Origin: Liolophura sinensis
Lineage: Eukaryota; Mollusca; Polyplacophora; Chitonida; Chitonidae
Direction: 5' to 3'
NCBI RefSeq assembly: GCF_032854445.1
Contig: NC_088307.1
Span: 4,528,001 to 4,592,000 of the forward strand
Length of the DNA stretch: 64,000 bases
Shown: positions 12,401 to 20,740 of the stretch, in pieces
How positions within the stretch are numbered: the stretch's first letter is position 1
How the letters are laid out: each line of letters starts with the position of its first letter
Position numbers and translations under genes: made by a program
Notes under the pieces: generated by a model
What the model saw: only the letters and a program-made list of their open reading frames with translations
Databases searched by the model: none
What the model was told of the DNA's origin: nothing

Positions 12401-15400
12401 TATTGGAGCTTGTTCAGTACCGCGTGTGCCCCATTTCGCACTCACAACAGCAAGGCAACGTTGTCTCATTGACACCCGTGAACACCCGTGAACACAGCAA
12501 TAAGCGATCTGCGCCACTGATGTACCAACATGTCGTCCAGCTCTTGAACATTTTGGGGCGGACGTCTCATGGCAGGAAGACTTTTTCCAAAAACATACGT
12601 TATCTCGATGGCCACTACGATCTCCATGACGTCGATATCCGCATTTTGCAAGGAATTTCGTGTCAAAATAGTGTTGTGTGGTGTGGCATTGTCATGTGAG
12701 AACTGGAGGCCTGGGCCAGGAGCAGCCAAGAGCGGCACCAGCTCCGGGACAAGGACCGAGTCACGATATCCCACTGCAAAGAGGTTCTCAAGAATTACGA
12801 GTAAATGTCGCTGGTGTCAGTGCAGGTGGAACTGTGCCCAGCTTAGACGTTCAGTAGGCCTACGGCTTGCCTGTGTCAGATTCGGGCCAACATAAGGACA
12901 TAAGACACGAAAATGGACAACGTGCAAGCGGTTTCCTATGGTATGGGCAATTACCCAACCCCAAAACAGTGCGTTACTGGTTGAAGTTGTGGTCATAAAA
13001 CGAATACGTAAGTGACGTAGCCGACTTTGATTGTTCTCATCATGTGTCGTCACACACTTGTGGTGACCAGATGTCATACCCGTTTAATATGGGAGCCGAT
13101 AGAGGATATCTCGCTACCTCGCTGCTTCGCCCTGTATAAAAAAGGTCGAGGTAGCGAGGTAGCAAAGCAAGGTAACGAGGTAACGAAGTTGCGAGGCAGC
13201 GAGGTAGTGAAGCGAGGTAACGAAGTAGCGAAGCGAGGTAACGAGGTAGCGTTGCAAGGCAGCGAAGTAGCGTTGTGAGGCAACAAGGTAGCGATGCGAG
13301 GCAGCGAGATAACGTTGCGAAGCAGCGAGGTAGCGATGCTGCGAGGCAGCCAGGTAACGAGATTAACATCGCCATAGTTCAGGACTGGTTGGTGGTAAGA
13401 ATCTTAAATTTGATTTATTCTTTATTTGAATAAAGGACCTCGTATGGTAAGGCGGGGGATCGGCCCCAGGGCAGGAAACTGTGTACCTCAAGAAGCAAAA
13501 CTGACTATAGCTGTGAGTGACAATTGTAGACACACTCGTAAGGCCATGGCAAACGTGAGAGTTATAAAACTCCATGCACGGAGATGTATATGTCATAAAA
13601 TCGAAAAATGGTAGCCTACTCCAGTGACACTGAAATATCTTCTTTTTAAAAACTAGACACTGTGGAGTGGGGGAATCACCCTACCACAAATGTAACTTTC
13701 TAAAAAATTCTTGAGCACGCAGCTATGCACCAAATTGAATGAATTAAATAAATATATAACAAATGTAGCTTTTCAGTCTTATACTTCTGCTACACATAAC
13801 GTGTCAATGTTAATAATATCTAGACAACCACTTGTGCTCTCAACTAGGATTCACGTATGATTTCGTTATACTTTCCACCCGTAATATAGTTTCCACTTGT
13901 ATTGTAATACCATCTTAACAATTATCCATTCTAATTCATGATATCACTTATTTAATGCAAAACGGCCTATATCTTTATCCATACAAAAGTTTGAACAAAA
14001 AGACCAACAAAGATTCAAACTCTTCTTTGAAGTGTAACCTGTTTTCCACAGTGACTAGGTCAGTCCACTGTTCTATGAAGTATGCCTGATAGACGACGAG
14101 AGAAATACAGATTTTAAACTTGTCAAAATATAACAAAACTGATCACTTTATAAACGTTATGTTTTACATTACATAACATAAACGTTAACCTAAACGAAAC
14201 TTTGGCAGCACACCAAAATACCCATGTGGAAGTTTCAGAAAAGATATTTTCCTGGTTAACGTTGATCTCCATACTCTAAATTAAAACACATTTGCCTCCT
14301 CTGAACGAAAAATTGGTGTTTTTGATCGAGAGTGCAATTTAGTCGGGTGATTACTAATCAACCATTCTTCTAGGGTCATATAACTTGTATGGGTGTTTCG
14401 ACCAAGTTGTATACTTCCGATTTTGAAATTCTTCGCCCATCCCCTTCCGTACCAAAACCTTTATTTATTTATTTATTATTTATTTACTGAATTGTTGCTT
14501 TACGCCGTACTCAAGAATATTTCAGAGCCCGCGGAAAACCTACGACCACCCGCAAGTTGCGCAAGACCTTCCTGTGTACGACCAGAGTGGAAGTCGGTCA
14601 GAGCTGGTCTTGAACTCACAGGGACCGCATTGGAGAGAGAATTTTGGGTCATTACACCGCACTCGCGCGATAACCTTCTCGTCTGCTGAAAATTTGAGTG
14701 ACGTAGTTGTGTTGAGCGATGTAATACTTAATAAGGCACCGGGTAGCAAGAAGCCAGCTTACTCACAGTGTATGCCTCATCCAGACACTAAAGTGATCAT
14801 AATAACTGCTACCCAGCTCGCTACCTCGTTATCTCACTGCCTCACTACCGCGATACCTCACTGCCTCACTGCCTTGTTACCTCGCTGCATCTTTCTACCA
14901 CGTTACCGAGGCAGCGATGCAGCCAGGTAGCAAGGTCTCGTTGCGAGGTAGCGAGATTATGTCAAGCTTGCTATCTCGCATCGCTACCTCGCTACTTCGT
15001 TACCTCCTTACCTCGCTTCGCTACCTCGCCCTGTGGTAGAAAGGTCCATCGGCTTTCATAGTTTGATGCACACGTGCCATCAGGTTGTGAATTGCCCACC
15101 TGCCATGCCTGCGACATCTCATGGCACTTGCATCGACTACAGCATAGACTTGCCAGCCTTGAGCATGCCAACTGTATATTCACGTTCACCACTTGTACGG
15201 CGTGGCATGACAATTGGTTGTCGTGTTTTTCTAATCACCAAGTGTCTACACGTCTTGGTGCTCTGCCACATGAAATTTTGGTCGCATGACCTTGCACAAG
15301 TACAGAGTGGCATTTTCAAAAAAGAGCGCGCTGCATGCACCCACGTGGTTCACCACAATTGCAATAGTCGGATACGTCGTGTTGGGCCTGACCTTTATGG

Positions 15401-17808
15401 TATTCGCCCATATTAACAACCTTGTCCAACCCATAGTTAATATGATTCATTCCTCCTAATGTGAAGAGGGGTGGGGGTGGGGGGGTTGGTATGTACACAT
15501 GTATAGCCGTACTTCGTGTTTTATATAGCCTCGGATTGTCGCCGTTCTCAAACTAAGTGAGTTTGTTAATACGACTACAACCTTTCCCCACATTTTGCAG
15601 TGCATTTTTGTGCACGCTATGAGTGTTTTCTTTTTTTTTTTGATCCCTTTAAGCAAACTGGCGTATTGCAAGATTGCGGAAGCAAACCATTTCGTGTGAA
15701 CATCTGCTGACTGAATTTCCATACGCAGATGACACTGGGCGAGTCGATGGAATTTATTTTATAGAACAGCTCTATTGTTGAGATATGTATAGAAAGTGTA
15801 CAGAGTAGTCAATGCATTAATCATGACCAGTTTGTTGTTATATATCTCTTGCTATGCCTGGATTCATCCCAGTGCCAAATGATGCCAGTGATTCTGACAG
15901 CTACAAGCATGTTTACGCTTGTTTATATTGTGAAGGGTGACTGGCTACTGACTATTTCATGAATGACCATATCATAGGCGTACATTTCATACGAACAGGT
16001 TGGCCGGGCTGATCATGAACTGCGCAATAAGCAGGGGAAAAATGACACTAATGAACTAACCAGCAATAATGCAAACAACCAACATATTAATATTAATGAA
16101 TTCGAGGCATCACAAAGTAAAGGTAAAAGCTTTCACAAGCTGTCGATCCACATACCGGGATCATTATCAAGTGACTAACCACTTTATTTCAAATAATATA
16201 AATGCTATACAGTGGAATGGTTAGATGAACAGCAGTCAGTCATTGACAGTGTTGACACTTAACCACGCCACCACATCACAATACAATCAGAACGTCATAA
16301 ACACTTTTATATACATGTACAGAATAAATATCATTACTGAACCCATGTACGACCATGTGAGTCAAAAGCAGTATACAGCCATTATATTATAAATTATTAC
16401 TGTGTATAAACCAACGACGGTGCATCATTATTTCTTATGTAGCGGAGCGGCAACGTGGGTTACCGCCCTTGACTCAAATTCTTAAGTTAAGGATCTCAGC
16501 ACAGGCTGGATAAAGACCGTGACAGGTTTTGGAGACAAGGGTGGCAGTACCACAGAAGGGAGACAGCTCAGGATTAAAAATAAAATCAAGTTTTATAACA
16601 ACAATTAGGCAACTTAAGGAAATTAGCTAGACACGTCCTAACGAAAATAATATCTACGAAAAGTGGACTACCATTCTCCTGTATCCCTACATTGTCACAC
16701 TACGTCTATTTACCGTTGGATACAATATAATTACACACACACATAAACAAATACCACAGAGTGCAGCTCGTGATCACCTGCGTTCGCTGTCAAAAGGCTA
16801 TATATCGCCTCGGCTTAGCAAACTAACAATCGAGGCGCGCGTTCAAATCGAGCTCTGGTCAACTTGGTAGCAGCTTTACAATAAAGGATTTTGTGCAGCA
16901 AGTGCATGGTGAAGTGGGATTGTCTACCTCTAGTTTACCACAAATAAATCATATAAATATTTGCTTATACACTGGGTTTTTAAATGATGCGATTCTGTCA
17001 TTTCTACTCGCCGAGCTGGGATTAGAATGAAACTAGAACAAAGGCCATGCCTTGGTTTGGAATGAATGAATGAATACATGGGGTTTAACGCCGTACTTAA
17101 CGATTTATCAGTCCCATGATGACGAGGAGTCATTAGGTGTGTGACATGTCGTCAAAGTGCTGCCGCCATTGAAGTATCATGTCGAAGACACCAGACAACA
17201 GCGACCACAGTTGTATAAGTCATTTAGTGCATGAGCAATTCTTCAGTTTGATGTTATTTAAACAACCATTCATTAAATATATCTATAAATAAAATTAAGG
17301 GGCGCGAATTTCTCGTCAGCAATAAAAGCTAAATGTACAAGTATTGAAATTATCTGAGTTGCTGAAAGAGGTCAAAAGTCCCGACTGGAAAGAGATTTCC
17401 CCTTTAAATCTGTGGAGGTCTCCGTAGTTTTGGTAACCTGTTACCATCCAGCTATATCTTCGTGTTCCATTTGGTAAGCTAATTAGTACAGGAAGATAAT
17501 TCCTGCTACTAAGTCATGAGAGCAGTGTTTAAACATCAAAAACCGCAAGCTTTGTTACATACAATGGGCAGCATTGGACTAACATTGGACGTTTCGATTT
17601 TGTTGCAGTGTGTGTTTGAGACAAATAATTTCCAACAAACTTGATGCAACTTCACGAAGAACGGATGAATTTCTTAACCCCACCTTTCAACCCTTTTTAT
17701 AATAAATACGCACTTACTTCCATGGCGGATGCGTAGCATTATGCTGAGACATAGCAATGTGACCATCATTCCAAACACCTGCACGGCTAGGAAGTCCATC
17801 ATTGTCAT
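1122..17808 (-). CDS. Gene A: glycine receptor-like Cys-loop anion channel subunit (8-exon model)
   Basis: Hand-spliced model, 5' to 3' on the minus strand: 17808-17714 (candidate), 8400-8345, 8198-8134, 7008-6773, 4580-4498, 3465-3328, 2622-2231, 1265-1122; 402 residues. Exons 2 to 8 are well supported by splice sites, phase and homology; exon 1 is tentative. A pentameric chloride-channel subunit of the plasma membrane is expected. Visible features: extracellular ligand-binding domain, Cys-loop C158-C172 (13 residues between, CPM...YPHD...C), loop-C cysteine pair C218-C230, Asn-X-Ser/Thr sites at 51, 210 and 221, M1 about 243-265, Pro-Ala-Arg 271-273 before M2, M3 about 304-325, short M3-M4 loop, M4 about 376-400 ending six residues before the stop. 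Loop D Arg81 and loop C Phe228 are kept, while the loop B Glu of glycine receptors is Ser177. Its paralogue is gene B. The natural ligand cannot be assigned. Confidence 0.85.
1895..2075 (-). mobile_element. SINE-C fragment
   Basis: Minus-strand fragment of a third SINE type. It shares with the copy at 48676 a block reading roughly GACGGGGGCCATGTTTATGAGTGG on the plus strand, followed by a decayed GGAGGAAACC stretch. It lies in intron 7 of gene A. Confidence 0.5.
2231..2622 (-). CDS. Gene A exon 7: M1, M2, M3 and start of the cytoplasmic loop
   Basis: The acceptor CATTTGCAG lies just above 2622 and the donor CAT|GTAAGT at 2231. The exon is 392 nt, in phase 1 and out phase 0. It encodes the second loop-C cysteine (GEFTC), M1 ([11 protein letters not shown]...), the anion-selectivity motif PAR followed by M2 ([14 protein letters not shown]), the conserved [14 protein letters not shown] before M3, and a basic start of the loop ([10 protein letters not shown]). 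Confidence 0.95.
2702..2795 (-). mobile_element. SINE-A 3' fragment
   Basis: Inverted SINE-A tail: ATTTATTTGATTGGTGT, then the inverted AGTACGGCG and AAGTGAAATATTCTTG-type blocks. It lies in intron 6 of gene A. Confidence 0.75.
3328..3465 (-). CDS. Gene A exon 6: ligand-binding domain, loop C first half
   Basis: Acceptor TATTTTTACAG above 3465, donor A|GTGAGT at 3328. The exon is 138 nt, exactly as long as gene B exon 6, with the same phases (in 1, out 1). It encodes [16 protein letters not shown] and ends with the first cysteine of the second disulfide pair ([10 protein letters not shown]). Two potential N-glycosylation sites (NHT and NFT) are present. Confidence 0.93.
3531..3620 (-). mobile_element. 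SINE-A 3' fragment, decayed
   Basis: Inverted SINE-A-like tail with CACCATACTCGTGAATTTTTCACT and then a TTATGGGAGGAGGGAACCGG block. It is diverged and lacks the head. Confidence 0.5.
3776..4033 (+). mobile_element. SINE-A, full length with target-site duplication
   Basis: tRNA-like head (GTGGCTCAGTTGGTTAGCGC, with a B-box-like GAGTTCAAGTCC about 50 bp on), central GGTTTCCTCCGG...CCCGGTTTCC part, and tail CACCAATAAAATAAATAAATTA. It is flanked by TATACCGT at 3767-3774 and 4036-4043. The central part resembles what I recall as the Nin-DC conserved domain of eumetazoan SINEs; I have not aligned it. It lies in intron 5 of gene A, antisense to the gene. Confidence 0.9.
4146..4201. repeat. Two-copy 26-bp direct repeat
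   Basis: CTGATTCTGAGATTGAATCATCCT occurs twice in tandem and is followed by a partial third copy. It is intronic and no function is seen. Confidence 0.7.
4294..4446 (+). mobile_element. SINE-A 3' half
   Basis: Begins at the CGTACGTTGGAAGGT block, with the head missing. It contains CCCCGGGTTCTGCCCGGCTTCCTCC on two lines, CCGTCGTATAAG, TATTCTTGAGTAC and CACCAATCCAATAA. It ends about 50 bp short of exon 5 of gene A. Confidence 0.85.
4498..4580 (-). CDS. Gene A exon 5: Cys-loop exon
   Basis: Acceptor TTTACACAG above 4580, donor T|GTGAGT at 4498. The exon is 83 nt, identical in length and phase to gene B exon 5. It encodes [21 protein letters not shown], in two pieces [11 protein letters not shown] and [10 protein letters not shown], followed by SVILSS. 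The two cysteines are separated by 13 residues, the defining Cys-loop spacing. The intron side immediately upstream holds decayed copies of this exon's own 5' end (see the 4630-5645 entries). Confidence 0.95.
4630..4933 (-). repeat. Decayed copies of the exon 5 5' end
   Basis: Read on the minus strand, the exon-5 start GGATGTCTTTGGTGTT recurs in altered form at about 4705 (identical 16 bases), 4652, 4757, 4815, 4889 and 4912. The copy at about 4848-4890 can be aligned over about 40 bp with the true exon, including CATTTGGTTTTAACCTGTCC against CTTTGGTGTTGAATTGTCC, and still encodes a recognisable LVLTCPMVL. The copy near 4757 is preceded by TTTCAG and encodes LPLVSNCP. The frames break soon after, so these are relics, not exons. 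Confidence 0.7.
4934..5645 (-). repeat. 63-bp tandem array carrying splice-acceptor-like units
   Basis: Ten full copies and one partial copy of a 63-bp unit. On the minus strand each unit reads ...ACTTACTAACGTCCTGTCG and then TTTCAGGATGTCTCCTGTG. TACTAAC is a perfect branch-point consensus 15 bases before the CAG, and GATGTCT equals the first bases of exon 5. The TTTCAG form is intact in seven units; units 2 and 3 read TTTCATG, unit 9 TTTCAAG and unit 11 TTTTAG. Because 63 is a multiple of three, the plus strand has a 237-codon open frame of 21-residue repeats, which I regard as incidental. Confidence 0.9.
5861..6123 (-). mobile_element. SINE-A, full length with target-site duplication
   Basis: Inverted full-length SINE-A ending with the inverted head CACGCTAACCACTAGGCCAC. 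It is flanked by ATTACGAT (5854-5861 and 6125-6132; the first overlaps the tail by one base). It lies in intron 4 of gene A, in the gene's own orientation. Confidence 0.85.
6773..7008 (-). CDS. Gene A exon 4: ligand-binding domain core
   Basis: Acceptor TGTCTTACACAG above 7008, donor AAG|GTACGT at 6773. The exon is 236 nt, in phase 0 and out phase 2. It encodes the loop D strand ([16 protein letters not shown]), the loop A region [11 protein letters not shown], and the loop E strand ending YYNGTVVHS. Gene B has the same exon six bases shorter. The loop D Arg (R81 of the model) is kept, while the aromatic two positions before it in glycine receptors is Met79. Confidence 0.95.
7185..7485 (+). 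mobile_element. Chimeric SINE: SINE-B body with SINE-A tail
   Basis: The 5' part (AGGATCAAACCCGCGTTGTG, then CTTGGTGCTCAGCACTCAG, CAGGACTGGTTGG and TCTGGTGTCTTCGGCATG) is SINE-B. The 3' part (ACCGCCATCGTATTAGTG, ATTCTTGAATA, AATAAATAAATAA) is the SINE-A tail. A poly-C rich tract precedes it at 7168-7190. Confidence 0.75.
8134..8198 (-). CDS. Gene A exon 3: first beta strand
   Basis: Acceptor TATTATTTACAG above 8198, donor ATG|GTAATT at 8134. The exon is 65 nt, the same as gene B exon 3, in phase 2 and out phase 0. It encodes [21 protein letters not shown], matching gene B VVDVSLFINSFDSINEATM (split here as [13 protein letters not shown] and GTISEERM). Confidence 0.93.
8345..8400 (-). CDS. 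Gene A exon 2: N-terminal region of the mature protein
   Basis: Acceptor TTTCGTTTCTTTCAG above 8400, donor A|GTGAGT at 8345. The exon is 56 nt and needs two bases from the previous exon. It encodes [18 protein letters not shown], comparable with VEDLFDYFQQVELPPELLG of gene B. With exon 3 it forms an NVT glycosylation site. Confidence 0.85.
8455..8702 (-). mobile_element. SINE-A, near full length
   Basis: Inverted SINE-A from the ATTTATTTACTTATTTATT tail to the inverted head TAACCACCAGGCCACGGA. The flanks carry an imperfect duplication: CAATATTGGGTAATT on the left against CAATATGAGGTAATT on the right. Confidence 0.85.
8951..9330 (+). mobile_element. SINE-B, full length
   Basis: tRNA-like head with the B-box-like GGGATCAAACC at 8991, then TCATACCAAAGACCTCAAAG-like, CTTGGCGCTCAGCACTG, TGTCATGTCTGG and GCACTTTGGCGGCATGGA blocks. 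The tail passes into CATA repeats that merge with the CA microsatellite. It matches the copy at 11806 block for block. Confidence 0.85.
9340..9442. repeat. CA/CACG microsatellite
   Basis: CACG repeats and then about 22 CA dinucleotides, ending with CATA/CACA variants. It sits at the 3' end of a SINE-B and probably grew from its CATA tail. Open frames over it on both strands are low-complexity artefacts. Confidence 0.95.
11806..12168 (+). mobile_element. SINE-B, full length
   Basis: Same order of blocks as the copy at 8951: ATGGTTAAAGCGTCCGCGTC head, GGGATCAAATCCGGGTCGGG B-box region, CTTGGCGCTCAACATTGG, CATGGCCTCGCCCTG, and a tail AAGCATACATACACAGATAC. Confidence 0.85.
12400..13060 (-). pseudogene. 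Tc1-like (mariner superfamily) transposase fossil
   Basis: Minus-strand fragments in order. Near 13020-12830, a DNA-binding-domain end ([10 protein letters not shown], then [20 protein letters not shown]). Near 12700, the second catalytic Asp in HDNATPH. Then [19 protein letters not shown] and MLVHQWRR. Near 12470-12410, the C-terminal [14 protein letters not shown]. These match the order of Tc1 transposases, which cut and paste DNA between TA sites. Frameshifts, stops and a deletion between the DNA-binding part and the HDN motif make it non-functional. The usual SPDLNPIE segment with the last catalytic residue is not readable. Confidence 0.8.
13105..13366. repeat. GAGGTAGCGA-type short tandem array
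   Basis: Irregular 8-16 bp units of the type GAGGTAGCGAAGC/GAGGTAACG fill this stretch. A short inverted part at the left edge (CTCGCTACCTCGCTGCTTCG) can fold on the array. The same motif occurs inverted at 14810-15040. Confidence 0.9.
13696..13760 (+). mobile_element. SINE-A tail fragment
   Basis: AAAATTCTTGAGCACGCAGC, then CACCAAATTGAATGAATTAA. Only the last 65 bp or so are recognisable. Confidence 0.4.
14460..14676 (-). mobile_element. SINE-A with internal deletion
   Basis: Inverted SINE-A. The tail and the AGTACGGCG block are present, then the sequence jumps to CCGCGGAAAACCTACGACC, so the GGCCGCCGTCG/CCACCATAATG part is missing. The inverted head ends at CTCGCGCGATAACC. Confidence 0.8.
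14810..15040. repeat. CTCGCTACCTCG-type short tandem array, with inverted core
   Basis: The same unit as at 13105-13366 but in the opposite orientation, with a central switch (GTTACCGAGGCAGCGATGC) that makes it partly palindromic. It is flanked by TCGCCCTGTGGTAGAAAGGTC, which matches the edge CGCCCTGTATAAAAAAGGTC of the first array. Confidence 0.85.
15010..15205 (-). pseudogene. Possible N-terminal piece of a Tc1-like transposase
   Basis: On the minus strand from about 15203, [19 protein letters not shown] resembles the start of the helix-turn-helix domain of Tc1-like transposases. Decayed reading continues to PFYHRAR just before the short tandem array. It could be the missing N-terminus of the fossil at 12400-13060, separated by arrays and a SINE. 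The resemblance is short and recalled, not searched. Confidence 0.35.
17053..17232 (-). mobile_element. SINE-B 3' fragment
   Basis: Inverted tail GGGGTTTAACGCCGTACTTA, then GATGACGAGGAGTCATTAGG, AAAGTGCTGCCGCCAT and GTCGAAGACACCAGACA, the complement of the GGTGTCTTCGGCATG block of the full copies. Confidence 0.8.
17714..17808 (-). CDS. Candidate gene A exon 1: signal-peptide exon
   Basis: From ATG at 17808 the frame reads [19 protein letters not shown] and then [13 protein letters not shown]. This is a hydrophobic stretch suitable as a signal peptide, like the first exon of gene B. The best donor, GTAAGT after 17718, leaves phase 1, but exon 2 needs phase 2. The donor GTGCGT four bases further on (exon end 17714) restores the frame. 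An acceptor-like TATTTCAG lies above 17834, so a 5' UTR intron is possible. It may instead belong to another gene. Confidence 0.4.
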
Positions 17809-19141
17809 GTCAAGATCGTCAGAACTCACACCTACTGAAATAGACAACGCAGATGGATTAACTAACACGTGTCGTTGACATGGACACCCTGGGTTCGTGT
17901 GAACAACCTCAAAAAACATGATATGTATATATAGCTGTTCTCATATCCCTACGTGTTTTGTTAGGATGTGTTTTAAGCAAATTTCCTCGTCGCCTAGCAA
18001 CTCAACAAGTATGCTTTACAATCGATTTACCACAGGATACACCCTTCTAATGCTTTTCCGCTTCAAAGTATCGACGAAAAAAGAAAAGGAAAAAAAGGAG
18101 ACAGCGAGATGAACTTTTCTTGTTACTTTCTATAGTATGAGATGCATGTTCCGGATGTCTTTCTATACTAAACTTATTTGTTTTTGTACAACGGCTACGA
18201 TAGCATAAATTACTTTAAATATTGTTGGGAAATTCGGCCTGATATTTTGTATAAACGCCGTCAGATCATATGCTTGTGGTTGATCGCACGCGCTCCTCGC
18301 AATATTACAAGGCGTCATTTTAATTTACTTTGACATCGCAGTCTTCATATTGCGTTAGTGGGAAGCGCGTGGATCTGTTATTTGTTGTTTACAAGGTCAG
18401 AACGGAACTAATCGCCTGGCAACATGCAACAATGTTTACGTTCTGCGTTTACTTTTCTAGCACATTAACCTAGATAACTGATCACATCCTTCGTGAATGA
18501 CAGTATGTTATAATGTGTGCTCGCACGTAGGATTTCCGGTGTGGAGGAAATGTCCGTGTACTAACGATGTTTGAATTTCTTCGCCTATAAAAGGGTTCAC
18601 TGATTCTGAGCTAAACCGAATCAGGGTGTCTTATTGGCTGCAATCAGTGTTCAACAAAAACCTTCATTGGCTTCTGTCTTCAGATGTCTTTCATTTCTGC
18701 TGCAGTTTTATGCCATCTGCCAGTGACTAAAGTTCACTATCATGCTGATCCTGGATTTGCGTGTATGGTTTACTGAAAATGGAACGGTAATGAGACAATG
18801 ACAGGCGGCAGTAATAACGAATGTAGTATACAGAAGAGATCAAATCACCTGAACAGTTTATTTGCGGATTTGCGTGCAGAGCCGATTATAAGAATACCCT
18901 GGCTTAGCGGCTGACGTCCATTTTATTGAGTCATCAAACACTGCCCTGGAAAGTGGCGATTTGTCGATCGTTGATTGTGGGGCCCTGGTGACAGACACTA
19001 AGATGTCGATGATGACCGTGATGTCGTTTGCTCTGTCTAGTTTTGATTTCAGATCACGTATATTCCACCAATCTGGTGTGCATATCTGTATGTCTGAGTG
19101 GAAAAGTTCGTTAGTGATTTGCCAAAGGTTGGTGGGTTTAT

Positions 19142-19232
19142 CCACTCATATAACTGGCCGCTGTCGTGTAAATGAACGATGTAAATGAGTACCGTGTTCA
19201 ATAACAGATAAATAAATAAGTAAATAAATAAA
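19142..19232 (+). mobile_element. SINE-A tail fragment
   Basis: CATATAACTGGCCGCTGTCG, GTAAATGAACGATGTAAATG, GAGTACCGTGTTCAATAAC and a run of AAATA repeats. Confidence 0.55.
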
Positions 19233-19904
19233 AAAATATGATCTAAACTTTGCTTGGTAACTGTTCCATTGTGTCCATCTTGCATTTGTTCAAACAAGAT
19301 GTTCAAGGACATATACCTCGACCTGTATGTTGTCGACTACTGTTACTGGAATAGGGAAGTTTCGAGAGTTCGAACAATTTTTTTTTGCTAAAAGTAAAAA
19401 ATGTTCTATATTGTATCAAATAACCTGTCAAAAATGTTTCCAAAGTGGAGAGAAGTTTGAAAAAAATTATAGTGTTTTATTTAAAAAACAGGTTTAGTGC
19501 ATTTTACTTTCTTTTTAAAATTAGGTACAACTGACAAATTCTTTCTTCCGAAATGTCATTTTCCGCTCTTCAACCATCTCCATCGTTTGACTACTCTAAA
19601 TAACCCCTTTTGTGAAACTTTTTTCTGACACCCTTGTTGTAATAAATTTGACCTAAAGTAATTGCCTAACACCGTTGGCATGTCACACGGTACATAATTA
19701 CCATTTTTACTTTTGGCGATAAAAGAGTTAGAACTCGAGAGCCCCCAACTTTAAAACCAATCTTCGACAAAACTGTTCCGTGAGTATATTCTTTAGATGT
19801 AATCTTGCCATTCCGAATCTATGCAAATCTTATAAAGTGGCAACTATCCTAGCACCGTCGATTAAGCCATTGTTACATAACTTTTAAGATATTTTCTTTT
19901 TTAT

Positions 19905-20400
19905 TAGATCTCAGGGATAGATGTATGAACAGTTGCAATTAAAGCGCAACTGAAATACATACGACGTGCATACTGATTTCATTTATTTGATTATACAGAA
20001 TGTGACTGTATGTTAAATGTCATGACAACACAGTATTTTGAGTAATAAAGTCTAATAAATTGCAGTTAACATCACTGCATTGTTTTTACCTAATTCTGCT
20101 TAAGCCATGGTGCTAGGGGACGTGTAAGTACTGCTATTTATGCATTTACATGAACAGTTAGGATAAAACGCTGACTGCGGTAAATTGTTAAGAGGCCGTG
20201 CTTCCATTTGCCAGCTATCACAGTATCGTCGATAACCTTGTTTTACTCTGTATGCTGTACATCTTTAATTATATAATTATTTTATATACTATCTTAGCTC
20301 TTTGGTGCTTTGTTTTGAACGTTGTTTTGGGAGTTGGCATTACGATTATTGACCAGGAATATCCGTTTTGGTTGACGGCTGGTATATGAATGTCTGTCTG
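19905..20400 (+). mobile_element. Interspersed element family E3 (unclassified)
   Basis: Begins with ATGAACAGTTGCAATTAAAG and continues with TTGCAGTTAACATCACTGCA, CATTTACATGAACAGTTAGG, the TTTGCCAGCTATCACAGT block and TTGGGAGTTGGCATTACG...TTTTGGTTGACGGCTGGTAT. The same blocks recur at about 23955, 33838, 34790, 35265, 38335, 38940, 39125, 42295, 42830 and 55015. No coding sequence is seen, so it is probably a non-autonomous transposon. Confidence 0.65.
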
Positions 20401-20518
20401 GGTTGACAGCTGCCTTACTAATGTGTGTTATTACGCCTAGATTCACCTAGGAAACAAAAGAATAGGGCCCTGGCTTCAATCCACGATGGCAATAGCACCG
20501 CTCTATAGCGGTGAGAGA

Positions 20519-20740
20519 GGGGCCTCCGTGGCCGAGGTTGTTCGCAATGGCCCAAGAGCCTCTTACCAATGCGGTTGCCCGTGAATTAAAGTCCACTCTT
20601 GCTTGCTCCCTCTCCAGCCTTACGTGGGACGGTCTGCCAGCATGGTCGTGGGTTTCCTCCGGGCGCTCCCCGGTTTCTTCCCGCCATAATGCTGGCTCCG
20701 TGGTATATAGCGTAAAACACCAATCAAATAAATAAATCAA
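20519..20740 (+). mobile_element. SINE-A, full length with small deletions
   Basis: GGGGCCTCCGTGGCCGAGG head, AATGCGGTTGCCCGTG, TTTCCTCCGGGCGCTCCCCG, CATAATGCTGGCTCCG, tail CACCAATCAAATAAATAAAT. The CGTATAAGTGAAATATTC part is lost. Confidence 0.85.

Larger units (their letters stand above)
8401..17713. other. Presumed intron 1 of gene A
   Basis: No further exon of gene A was recognised here. The stretch holds SINE-A, SINE-B, a CA microsatellite, a Tc1-like fossil and two simple arrays, each listed separately. The parts 9610-11800, 13370-14455 and 15435-17050 contain nothing I recognise apart from AT-rich sequence and a poly-C tract at 10710-10732. If exon 1 is wrongly assigned, part of this stretch is intergenic. 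Confidence 0.5.
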
